From: an uncultured bacterium
Lineage (GTDB): Bacteria; Verrucomicrobiota; Verrucomicrobiia; CAIQCK01
Direction: 5' to 3'
NCBI GenBank assembly: GCA_903870275.1
Contig: CAIQCK010000059.1
Span: forward strand, 1-64,000
Length of the DNA: 64,000 nucleotides
The notes under the pieces are model-generated. The model was not told the DNA's origin. It saw nothing but the letters and a program-made list of their open reading frames with translations, and made no database searches. Made by a program: the position numbers and the translations under genes. Below, piece after piece: positions 56,556 to 63,995 of the stretch (within the stretch, counting starts at the first letter, position 1; every line of letters starts with the position of its first letter).

Positions 56556-56683
56556 TCTTGACGCTAAGAATCCGGTGGTGGCTTTTCCTGTTGACGCTTC
56601 CGCTGTGGATTGTGCCGCTTGGGATTCTCTGCGTCATCGCGACCATCATCTGCGCGAAGATCGAGGTCGAGAGCGAGCGATGA
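56552..56683 (+). CDS. 43-residue membrane peptide
   Basis: One transmembrane helix (WWLFLLTLPLWIVPLGILCV) continuing into IATIICAKIEVESER. ATGA overlaps on both sides support translation. Possibly a holin-like or superinfection-exclusion peptide, though nothing proves it. Confidence 0.6.
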   Translation: MILTLRIRWWLFLLTLPLWIVPLGILCVIATIICAKIEVESER

Positions 56684-56976
56684 AGCCCACCGACGACAAA
56701 GCGTTTGAGACCTGGTTCGCGTCGAAGATGCCGCGCCCGGCGGCGCGCCAACATTGGACCGCCTACGACACGCTGCGCGACTGGTCGCGCAAAGGCTGGC
56801 GCGAGTGCCGCGAGCGGATGGAGGACAGTGGGCAGTTGACAGTGGACAGTGGACAGCGGGCGCGAGTAGCCGCGTTGCTCCGTAACGCGCATCGTCAAGC
56901 TGCAATCGCGTCGCAGAGTGACGCGGCTGCCCCAATCACCAATCACGAATCACCAGTCACGAGTCACCATGCCTGA
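56680..56976 (+). CDS. Small phage protein with heptad-encoded segments
   Basis: 98 residues. The first 46 (KAFETWFASKMPRPAARQHW, TAYDTLRDWSRKGWRECRER) look like a genuine domain. Then come heptad-encoded residues (SGQLTVDSGQR), a short basic helix, and a second heptad-encoded end (PITNHESPVTSHH). It overlaps the MuF start by eight bases. Confidence 0.6.
   Translation: MKPTDDKAFETWFASKMPRPAARQHWTAYDTLRDWSRKGWRECRERMEDSGQLTVDSGQRARVAALLRNAHRQAAIASQSDAAAPITNHESPVTSHHA
56825..56859. repeat. Heptad array (ACAGTGG type)
   Basis: Five units: ACAGTGG, GCAGTTG, ACAGTGG, ACAGTGG, ACAGCGG, translated inside the gene at 56680-56976. Confidence 0.85.
56934..56968. repeat. Heptad array (AATCACC type) abutting the MuF start
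   Basis: Five units: AATCACC, AATCACG, AATCACC, AGTCACG, AGTCACC, ending directly at the MuF ATG, where a ribosome binding site would be expected. Confidence 0.85.
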
Positions 56977-58606
56977 CACCGGCTTCCTTTTTAATCCTGT
57001 CCCGCACGCGGAGGCGATTGCGTTCCTCAAGAGCAAGCCGGTTGTGGCGCGGCGCGTGTTCGATCAAATGCTGCCGGAGATCAAAGGCCGGGCGTTCACC
57101 ATCACCGGCATCGAAGACGCCCACGTGATGCAAGGCGTGCTGGACCGGATTGCGGAGTTGCCGGAAGGCGCGGTGTGGGACGACGTGAAGCGCGACATCG
57201 TGAATGACATCTCGCCGTGGATCAGCGACCCCGATCTTCCCGGTTCGACGGCCGCGGCCGAGGCGCGGGCGGAACTGTTGATGCGAACGCACGGCTTCCA
57301 GGCTTACGAGTCGGCGACGCATCGGGCCATCGTCGAGAACGCCGACGTGTTTCCCTACAGCATGTATGTGACGGCCGGCGACGACCGCGTTCGCGACACG
57401 CACGCGGCGCTCAACGGCGTGACGCTGCCAACGCTCGATCCGTTTTGGGACACGCACACCGGGCCGTGGGAATGGGGTTGCCGTTGCACGAAGGTCCCCA
57501 AGACCGCCGAGGAGGTTGGCGAGATTCGCGATGCGGACGCGGACCGGCTGCCGGAGGAACGGCAACTGATCGAGGGCGCGGCCCGGCGCAAGCTCGACGA
57601 GAACGGCACGCTGTTTCGGTCGGTGAACGGCGCGGCGGCGCAGAACTTCGACGTGCGCGCGCCGATAGAAAAGGCGACGACAGCCGCCGAGCGCGCGGCG
57701 GCGTATCAGTGGAACCCGAACACGCTCCGGCTGCCGCTAGAGCAACTGAAGGCGCGCTACGACGCTCCGGCGTGGCAGGTGTTTGAAAACTTCGCGCGCG
57801 CGCAAACGCTCGACACCGAGGGCACCACGGTTTGGGAATGGCTCGGCGGCTCGCCGATCCTGCCACCGGAATCTTCCGCGACGTTACCGAAGAAGACGCC
57901 GGACAGCATCGAAGCGGCTCTGGCTCGCCTCGGTCTCGACAAGAAGGTCGAGTGGGAAGAAAAAGACGTGCGGGCGCTGATTTCGGAAATGCGGGAAACG
58001 GAGCCGGCGAAGGCCACTGATTTCGTCAGTTCGATCACCGGCGAAACCACGAAAGGAAAGTTCTCGGCAAAGTCCATTATGGCGACCATCCAGGAGGTTG
58101 TTGATTTTCTTCCCCGGCCTGTCGCGGAGTTGTTGCCGAAATTCGATGTTCGGCTGGAGCAGTCGATTGGCAGCGGGACGCTCGGCAGCTACAACGACAA
58201 GACCCACACCTTGAAAATCTCCCGGACGGCCCACAACAAGGGCGGCGCGGCGCTCCTGCACGAGACGATCTATCACGAGTTGACGCACTGGATTCACATG
58301 CACGGTCCGCAGGCGTATCGCGATGCCATCAAGGCGCTCTATGACAAGAGAACGGCCGGAGAGTCGCTCGTCAACGTGGGCTACACAAACCCGGTCCGAA
58401 AGGACAAGTGGTGGTGGAACTACGCCGGCTCGCAGTATCTCACGCGGGGAGAAACTGCAAAGACGGTCGCCGGCCTGGAAGTGCCCACGACGCACGTTGA
58501 ACTGCTGGCGCGGCCCGCAAGGCTCGCGAATCTCATCAACGAAAAACCCGACGCGTTGATTATCGAAAACCTCCGTGTCATCCTTGAAGTGTTCTTCAGC
58601 GCATGA
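56969..58606 (+). CDS. MuF head-morphogenesis protein with C-terminal zinc-peptidase-like domain
   Basis: 545 residues. The MuF/gp30 domain (about 1-190) carries DDRVRDTHAALNGVTLPTLD and the tight PWEWGCRCTKVPKTAEE. A linker and helical middle follow. The last 170 residues hold a metallopeptidase-like motif: LLHETIYHELTHWIHMHG, with HELTH (HEXXH) near residue 437 and upstream strands (SYNDKTHTLKISR). MuF proteins enter the virion, and C-terminal toxin fusions are known in other phages (MuF polymorphic toxins). No Shine-Dalgarno precedes the ATG; heptads occupy that place. The next gene overlaps by ATGA. Confidence 0.85.
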   Translation: MPDTGFLFNPVPHAEAIAFLKSKPVVARRVFDQMLPEIKGRAFTITGIEDAHVMQGVLDRIAELPEGAVWDDVKRDIVNDISPWISDPDLPGSTAAAEARAELLMRTHGFQAYESATHRAIVENADVFPYSMYVTAGDDRVRDTHAALNGVTLPTLDPFWDTHTGPWEWGCRCTKVPKTAEEVGEIRDADADRLPEERQLIEGAARRKLDENGTLFRSVNGAAAQNFDVRAPIEKATTAAERAAAYQWNPNTLRLPLEQLKARYDAPAWQVFENFARAQTLDTEGTTVWEWLGGSPILPPESSATLPKKTPDSIEAALARLGLDKKVEWEEKDVRALISEMRETEPAKATDFVSSITGETTKGKFSAKSIMATIQEVVDFLPRPVAELLPKFDVRLEQSIGSGTLGSYNDKTHTLKISRTAHNKGGAALLHETIYHELTHWIHMHGPQAYRDAIKALYDKRTAGESLVNVGYTNPVRKDKWWWNYAGSQYLTRGETAKTVAGLEVPTTHVELLARPARLANLINEKPDALIIENLRVILEVFFSA

Positions 58607-58866
58607 AAACCATCTGCACAACTTTGGAGTGGCCAGACGGAAAGAAGGTCGTCATCACCGGCGTCTGGGAAAACCAATGGGATGAAGCACCGCTGGCCTA
58701 CGAGGGCGAAACAAGCCGCCTTCTTACATTGATGTCTTGGCGGAAGTCGTTACCGAAGAGCTACGACGGCCGCGCCTACGAAGGCATGTGGGAAAATATT
58801 GCCAAGAAGAACGGCATCCAAGCGCACACTGAAACGAGCGGCAAGTGGACTGCCGCAGAAATGTAG
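58603..58866 (+). CDS. Small protein downstream of MuF-peptidase (possible immunity protein)
   Basis: 87 residues, acidic and Trp-rich: TTLEWPDGKKVVITGVWENQ, WDEAPLAYEGETSRLLTLMS, SYDGRAYEGMWENIAKKNGI. It starts within the MuF stop (ATGA). Small acidic genes right after a toxin-bearing gene are often immunity proteins; that is the only basis. A head-assembly role is equally possible. Confidence 0.55.
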   Translation: MKTICTTLEWPDGKKVVITGVWENQWDEAPLAYEGETSRLLTLMSWRKSLPKSYDGRAYEGMWENIAKKNGIQAHTETSGKWTAAEM

Positions 58867-58879
58867 AGCCGCAATCCTC

Positions 58880-59389
58880 ATGAGCCTTTCCTACCAGGAC
58901 CGGATCAGTCCGAAGCTGCTCGAACTGGCGCGGGGCATCAGCGACCGCCGGCCGATCCTGGAAGCAATGGGCGTCAAGTTCCGCGGATACATCGTCGAGA
59001 GTTTCACCAACCCGGCGCTGCGGATTGCGACCTGGCCGGCGAAGAAAGACGGCTCCGCGAGCGTGCTGTTCAAGAGCGGCCAACTCAAGAAGGGCATCCA
59101 TGTTTCCGCCGTCACCAACGACACAGTGACCGTCTCGACGCTCGATCTTCCCTACGCGTTCATCCAGCAGTTTGGAGGCACAACGCGGGCGCATGTCATC
59201 GAGGCGCTCAACAAACGCGCGCTGGCGTGGCCGGGCGCGGCGCATCCGGTGCGTCGAGTGAATCATCCAGGATCGAAGATTCCGGCGCGGCCGTATTTCC
59301 CAATCGGGCCGGATGGGCGGATGCAGCGCGCCAACTACGTCATCGCCAACGTCGCGCGCGAGAAGATCAAGGCGATGCTGAGGCGGTAG
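58880..59389 (+). CDS. Phage virion morphogenesis (gpG-like) protein
   Basis: 169 residues of the Mu gpG/phage tail-completion family: MGVKFRGYIVESFTNPALRI, TWPAKKDGSASVLFKSGQLK, HVSAVTNDTVTVSTLDLPYA, FIQQFGGTTRAH and the end KIPARPYFPIGPDGRMQRAN. It helps join heads and tails. There is a 13-base gap from the upstream stop. Confidence 0.85.
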   Translation: MSLSYQDRISPKLLELARGISDRRPILEAMGVKFRGYIVESFTNPALRIATWPAKKDGSASVLFKSGQLKKGIHVSAVTNDTVTVSTLDLPYAFIQQFGGTTRAHVIEALNKRALAWPGAAHPVRRVNHPGSKIPARPYFPIGPDGRMQRANYVIANVAREKIKAMLRR

Positions 59390-59404
59390 CGCGGCGCGCC
59401 GCCT

Positions 59405-59475
59405 GTAGCCGCCGACGTGAGGAGGCGAAAACATTGCGGCGGGGCAAACATCCACCTCCTTACGTCGGTGGCTAC
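59405..59475. repeat. Imperfect inverted repeat (GTAGCCGCC type)
   Basis: Arms 59405-59425 and 59455-59475 (21 bases each, two mismatches), between the gpG-like gene and the shared 32-base motif. Confidence 0.75.
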
Positions 59476-59501
59476 TGGGCCAAAATCATTCCTGAATCTT
59501 T

Positions 59502-59533
59502 TTCTGGAAAGGGTGGAAAGCATAGACACCATC
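59502..59533 (+). promoter_or_regulatory. 32-base motif shared with 44381-44412, head-gene side
   Basis: Identical over 32 bases to the minus-strand copy upstream of the lysis/packaging genes. It lies 39 bases upstream of the protease/scaffold start, the first gene of the head operon. TGGAAAG occurs twice, nine bases apart. A late promoter or activator-binding site is proposed; a dispersed repeat is the alternative. Confidence 0.5.
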
Positions 59534-59572
59534 ACCTGACGGCGCGCGGCGTGTTCTGCAATCCTCGCGCCC

Positions 59573-60886
59573 GTGCAGAACGACATTTACCGACTGGTCC
59601 CGCTGAGCGCGTTGATGAAACTCGACGCGACCAAGGAACTTCCCACGCGGCTCACGCTACTGAAGTGGGGCCGCAACGAGACGACCAAGGGTCCGGTGAT
59701 GGTCGGCCCGAAGACATTGTCGGTGCTTCCGCGCAACCAGGCGTTGAACGGCTTCGACAGCGTGGCGCTCGACTTCGAGCACAACACGGTGCCCGGCAGC
59801 CCCGAATACCTCCGCAGCCAGGAGCCACGGCCCATTGGAGCGAAGGGCAAGCCGTTCGTCGAACTCAACATCGGCCTCGGCATTGACAACCCGCGATGGA
59901 CGCCGGACGGCAGCAAGTTCGCGGGCGAGGGGCATTACGAGGATTTGTCCGGGGCGGTCGCGCTGGATGAAAACAACGAGGTCATCTTCCTGCACAGCGG
60001 CGCGCTCTGCCGCCAGGGATCGGCGCGCGACATCCATCTCTTTTCCGCCGGCATCGGCGCGGACGGCAAGCTCGTGACGCTGGCCGCGGCGGTGAAGAAG
60101 GAAGCGGACGGCGAGCATTCCTGCTCGCATTACCTCGTCGCCGAGAATCCCGATGAGCCTTCGACCTGGCATCTGCGGGTCAAGGGCAGCGACGGAAAGC
60201 CGGATCACACCCTGATGGGCGCTGCCTGGGCGGCGCTGCACGAAGGTTATCGGGGCAACCAATACGACGGGCCGAAGAAAACCGACGCCCTCGACAAGCT
60301 GAAGTCCCTCTACAAGTCCGAAAACATGCCCGTGCCGGGCGAAACCCAAACCCACAATCCCATGAACAATAAATTCCTCATCCAACTTTTCAACGCCGCG
60401 GGCGCGGCGCTCAAGCCCGACGCCTCCGATGCCGACGTGGACGCCGCGGGCGCGGTCTTCATCACGCGGTTTACCGCGCTGCTCAAGGGCGGCGGCGCGT
60501 CCACGGCCGCTCCCGTGGACCTCGCGCCGGTCAACACCAGGCTCGACACCTTCAAGGCTTCGATGGACGCGCTGAACGTCCGGTTCGACGCGCTCGACCG
60601 CGAGGCCATCGTCCGCGACGCCAGCATCGAGGGCAAGGTTGTCCCGGCCTCCGCGCTGCCGGACAAGGACGGCAAAGGCGGCTACACCATTCCGCAGCTT
60701 CGCGCGCTCGTCGCCGAACTTCCGGTGACGGTGCCGGTCAGCCAGCGCACGCCGACGAATCTCAAGACGCTCGCCGCCTCTTCGATGTCCGTGTCGCCAG
60801 AGTCGCAGGCCATCAGCAACCAACTCGGAATCACCGAGGAAGAGCGGACGAAGTGGGGCGGCCAGGGGACCGCGGTGAAGAAGTAA
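59573..60886 (+). CDS. Mu I-like prohead protease/scaffold
   Basis: 437 residues from GTG 59573. The N-terminal two thirds are the protease domain of Mu gpI (SVALDFEHNTVPGSPEYL, GLGIDNPRWTPDGSKFAGEG, IHLFSAGIGADGKLV), while the last 170 residues are acidic and helical like a scaffold (NNKFLIQLFNAAGAALKPDA, VNTRLDTFKASMDALNVRFD). In Mu the scaffold Z is an internal product of I; an in-frame ATG at 60361 could play that part here, though no strong Shine-Dalgarno is visible. Confidence 0.88.
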   Translation: MQNDIYRLVPLSALMKLDATKELPTRLTLLKWGRNETTKGPVMVGPKTLSVLPRNQALNGFDSVALDFEHNTVPGSPEYLRSQEPRPIGAKGKPFVELNIGLGIDNPRWTPDGSKFAGEGHYEDLSGAVALDENNEVIFLHSGALCRQGSARDIHLFSAGIGADGKLVTLAAAVKKEADGEHSCSHYLVAENPDEPSTWHLRVKGSDGKPDHTLMGAAWAALHEGYRGNQYDGPKKTDALDKLKSLYKSENMPVPGETQTHNPMNNKFLIQLFNAAGAALKPDASDADVDAAGAVFITRFTALLKGGGASTAAPVDLAPVNTRLDTFKASMDALNVRFDALDREAIVRDASIEGKVVPASALPDKDGKGGYTIPQLRALVAELPVTVPVSQRTPTNLKTLAASSMSVSPESQAISNQLGITEEERTKWGGQGTAVKK

Positions 60887-60896
60887 CCGCGCGTCA

Positions 60897-60945
60897 CGAA
60901 TCACGAACCACGAGTCACCAGTTACCAATCACCAATCACCAATAG
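60897..60945. repeat. Heptad array (CGAATCA/CCAATCA type)
   Basis: Seven units in the gap between the protease/scaffold and decoration genes: CGAATCA, CGAACCA, CGAGTCA, CCAGTTA, CCAATCA twice, CCAATAG. Confidence 0.88.
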
Positions 60946-60957
60946 GGAGAAACAACC

Positions 60958-61404
60958 ATGCCAGCCACCGCAGACCTCCAAGCACCGCTGATGCAGGACA
61001 CGTTCATCGTCCGTCCTGTTGAAGCCGCCACCAAACTCTTTGCCGGCACCATCGGCGCAGTCAACGCCGCGGGCAACGGCGTTCCCGCCGCCGACACCGC
61101 CGGTCTGAAGGTCGTCGGCCGCGTCGAAGAGCAGGTGGATAACACCAGCGCCGCGCCGGAGTGGATGGGCGTGAGCGGCAGCGCGGGAGACAAGAACGTC
61201 CGGCTGCGCCGCGAACCGTTCAAGGTCAAGAACTCGGAGTCCGATCCGGTCGTTCCCGCCGACCTGATGCATTTCGTCTATGTCGAAGACGACAGCACGG
61301 TGAGCCACGGCCCCGGCACGAACCACATCGCCGCCGGCCTGTGCATCCAGATTGACGACGATGGGGTTTGGATTGACCCGGAGTTCGCCCCACTCGCGGT
61401 CTGA
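60958..61404 (+). CDS. DUF2190-like capsid decoration protein
   Basis: 148 residues, beta-rich: DTFIVRPVEAATKLFAGTIG, VNAAGNGVPAADTAGLKVVG and KVKNSESDPVVPADLMHFVY. The layout is that of DUF2190/phage head stabilising proteins encoded just before the major capsid gene. GGGAG precedes the ATG. Confidence 0.8.
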   Translation: MPATADLQAPLMQDTFIVRPVEAATKLFAGTIGAVNAAGNGVPAADTAGLKVVGRVEEQVDNTSAAPEWMGVSGSAGDKNVRLRREPFKVKNSESDPVVPADLMHFVYVEDDSTVSHGPGTNHIAAGLCIQIDDDGVWIDPEFAPLAV

Positions 61405-61452
61405 GTAGAGAAGCCAGAAGCCAGAAGTCAGAAACAAAATCAGGAAACGATC

Positions 61453-61953
61453 ATGCAACCCAAAAACCACAACTGGAAAACGTTCTTCGCGGGAGTCACC
61501 ACGGGCGTTTGCGCCTTCGCCGTCATGCTGATTGGCATCGCGGCCAGCCCGACCGACAGCACCGTTCGCGATTATCTCCGGAGGCTGGTGGATTCGACGG
61601 CCACGCCGCCGCCGCTCTGCCAGGCGACGACGGGCCAGTTCAGCACCGTCATCGCCGCGACCAACAACGCGTTGACGATCCTGGTGACGACGAACGTCGC
61701 CGCGTCCGGCCGCGTGGACACGATGGACCTCACCTCGACGAACAGCGTCAAGTCTGCCGTTGGCACGTTCAACGTGTTCAGCAACGGCATCTTTAGCTCC
61801 GCGAGCGGCACGATTCAGACGGGAACAGTCGGATCATTGCTTCCGGTCAGCCCTGTGCGAACGACGAACACGTTCATCGTTGGCACCAACATCATCACGA
61901 TCATCATGGATGCTCTCAAAATCATCCAGTCGTTCACCGTCACGCCGCTCTAA
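61453..61953 (+). CDS. Phage protein with N-terminal membrane helix, unknown
   Basis: 166 residues: a hydrophobic helix (FFAGVTTGVCAFAVMLIGIA) and then a Thr/Ser/Asn-rich, beta-type body (NNALTILVTTNVAASGRVDT). AGGAAACG precedes the ATG. Its position between decoration and capsid genes is unusual; it may be an inserted cargo gene. A degenerate AGAAGTC heptad stretch lies just upstream (about 61409-61435). Confidence 0.6.
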   Translation: MQPKNHNWKTFFAGVTTGVCAFAVMLIGIAASPTDSTVRDYLRRLVDSTATPPPLCQATTGQFSTVIAATNNALTILVTTNVAASGRVDTMDLTSTNSVKSAVGTFNVFSNGIFSSASGTIQTGTVGSLLPVSPVRTTNTFIVGTNIITIIMDALKIIQSFTVTPL

Positions 61954-62008
61954 CCCGTCACCATCTCCCATCTCCTAACGTCCATCTCCAAATCAAAGGA
62001 ACCCAAAC

Positions 62009-62956
62009 ATGATCCTCAACCGACAAGTCCTCCTCGACGCCAGCCGCGACTTCAAGCTCCTCTTCCAGGGCGGCATGGCGCAAGCCAAGCCGCTGTGGCC
62101 GAACATCGCCACCGAGTCGCCGTCGTCCACTTTCGCCGAGACCTATGGCTGGCTCAAGGACCTGCCTTCCATGCGCGAGTGGCTCGGCTCGCGCGTGGTT
62201 CACAATCTCGCGGCCAGTTCCTACACGCTGATCAACCGCCCCTTCGAGTTGACCGTGAGCGTGCCGCGCGAAAACTTCGAGGATGACCGGCTTGGCGTCT
62301 TCCGCATCCCCTTCCTGAATCTGGGCGAGAGCGTGGCGATGTCCCCCGACCAGCTTATCTGGGCGATGCTGCTCAACGGCTGGAACACGCCCTGTTACGA
62401 CGGCAAGGCTTACTTCGCCGAAGATCACCCGGTCGGCAATTCCTCGCTCGGCAACACGCTGGCGCTGCCGCTGGCCAATCTCACGGACAATCCGGCCGAG
62501 ATCGGCGACAACTTCGGCCAGGCGTTCACGAAGATCAGCACCTTCACGAACGACACGGGCCAGCCGCTCGGCATCATCCCGTCGCACCTGTTCTACGGGC
62601 CGACGAACTTCGCCGCGGCCAACCGCATCCTGCGCAGCGAGTATCTCTCGCCGGGCGTGAAGAACCCCTACTTCAACATCGCCGAGCCGGTGATGGTGCC
62701 GTGGTTCGGCATCTCGCCCATCTGGATTCTGGCCTGCTGCTCGCGCGTCGTGAAGCCGGTCATCCTCCAGCGCCGCAAGAACCCGGAGTTCGTGATGAAG
62801 AACGCGCTGACCGACGACAACGTGTTCTTCGACAAGGAGTTCGTCTATGGCGCGGACGACCGCAAGAATGTGGGCGTCTCGCTCTGGCAACTCGCCGTCG
62901 GCAGCACCGGCATCGTGCCGCAGGCAGCGAAGAGGTCGGAAGCTGCCAAGAAATAA
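62009..62956 (+). CDS. Mu gpT-like major capsid protein
   Basis: 315 residues matching the Mu gpT family of HK97-fold capsid proteins: KLLFQGGMAQAKPLWPNIAT, SSTFAETYGWLKDLPSMREW, VVHNLAASSYTLINRPFELT, VPRENFEDDRLGVF and PSHLFYGPTNFAAANRILRS. No propeptide is evident. GGAACCC precedes the ATG. Confidence 0.93.
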   Translation: MILNRQVLLDASRDFKLLFQGGMAQAKPLWPNIATESPSSTFAETYGWLKDLPSMREWLGSRVVHNLAASSYTLINRPFELTVSVPRENFEDDRLGVFRIPFLNLGESVAMSPDQLIWAMLLNGWNTPCYDGKAYFAEDHPVGNSSLGNTLALPLANLTDNPAEIGDNFGQAFTKISTFTNDTGQPLGIIPSHLFYGPTNFAAANRILRSEYLSPGVKNPYFNIAEPVMVPWFGISPIWILACCSRVVKPVILQRRKNPEFVMKNALTDDNVFFDKEFVYGADDRKNVGVSLWQLAVGSTGIVPQAAKRSEAAKK

Positions 62957-63031
62957 CTTTCGCGCGCCTCGCCAGGCAAATGCGAAACCCGGACGGGCGC
63001 GCGTGCTGGTAGCGCACACGCGCCCGTTCCT

Positions 63032-63073
63032 CTGAAAACTGAACACTGTCCACTGAGCACTGAGCACTGAACG
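63032..63073. repeat. Heptad array (CTGAGCA type)
   Basis: Six units: CTGAAAA, CTGAACA, CTGTCCA, CTGAGCA twice, CTGAACG, ending two bases before the gp36 start. Confidence 0.88.
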
Positions 63074-63075
63074 AC

Positions 63076-63504
63076 ATGGGTTACTACGCGACATGGGATG
63101 ACGTTTGCGGCGGCTGGATTCCAGCCGACTTCATGGTGGAGGCGTTCGACGACAACAAGGACGGCCAGCCAGACGCCGGCCTGTTCGATCTTCTCGCGGC
63201 CGGCGTGAACAGCACCATCGAGGGAATGCTCGGCGGCCGTTTCAAGACGCCGTTCGCCGAGCCGCTCATCTCCATCGTCAAGGACGCCGCGCGCATCATC
63301 ACCTGCGAGCGCATCTACAAGCGCCGGGGCGTTCCCGACGAAACCAATCCGTGGAGCAAGGACGCGAACGCGGTCCGCGCCAGGCTCACGCGCATCGCCA
63401 CCGGCCAGGATCCGCTCTCCGTTGCGGTGGACCGCGCACAGCCGAGCGCCGTCATTATCACCGAGCCAAGTAAAACTTTCAGCCGCGGGGGCATGAATAT
63501 ATGA
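63076..63504 (+). CDS. DUF1320 (Mu gp36-like) head-tail protein
   Basis: 142 residues: MGYYATWDDVCGGWIPADFM, LFDLLAAGVNSTIEGMLGGR, FKTPFAEPLISIVKDAARII and TCERIYKRRGVPDET. This is the DUF1320/gp36 pattern, a connector or stopper at the head-tail joint. Heptads occupy the place of a Shine-Dalgarno. The stop overlaps gp37 (ATGA). Confidence 0.88.
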   Translation: MGYYATWDDVCGGWIPADFMVEAFDDNKDGQPDAGLFDLLAAGVNSTIEGMLGGRFKTPFAEPLISIVKDAARIITCERIYKRRGVPDETNPWSKDANAVRARLTRIATGQDPLSVAVDRAQPSAVIITEPSKTFSRGGMNI

Positions 63505-63995
63505 CCCGACTTTCTCCAGCGGACATCCTTGGAAGGATCGAGAAGGGAATCAAACCGTGGTGCGATGCCCACCGCGTAAAACCCTCGCTGGCCACCGATT
63601 CCTGGAACGTCCTCGAACTGCTCGCGCAATCGCCTTCCGGCTTGCGGGTGATTCTGCATTGGAACGGCGACGACGACGCGGGCGGCCACGAATCGGCCGG
63701 CATCGTGGACAACGTGGTCGAGGTCATTGTCAGCCACAACCGCGGGTTGCTCGCCGCGCCTGGAGCGAACCTCGTGCACGGCATCGCCGGCCAGCCGCCG
63801 CTTTACACGACTCTCAGCGACCTGCGCGCCGTGCTGCGCTCGCTCACATGGCCCGACGGCATCGCGAGCAAGCGCCTGTTCTACAAAGGCACCAAGCCGA
63901 TGACCGCGCCGGACGGCCTGCCGTTGGACGCGATGAAGATGACCTTCGGTCTCGTTGCCGGCATCCCGGCCATCCCTGATCATCTCGTCAGTTGA
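63501..63995 (+). CDS. Mu gp37-like tail terminator protein
   Basis: 164 residues: RLSPADILGRIEKGIKPWCD, LELLAQSPSGLRVILHWNGD, VVEVIVSHNRGLLAAPGANL and LRSLTWPDGIASKRLFYKGT. Position after gp36 and the fold pattern fit Mu gp37. The stop at 63993-63995 is inside the window. Tail genes should follow to the right. Confidence 0.75.
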   Translation: MTRLSPADILGRIEKGIKPWCDAHRVKPSLATDSWNVLELLAQSPSGLRVILHWNGDDDAGGHESAGIVDNVVEVIVSHNRGLLAAPGANLVHGIAGQPPLYTTLSDLRAVLRSLTWPDGIASKRLFYKGTKPMTAPDGLPLDAMKMTFGLVAGIPAIPDHLVS

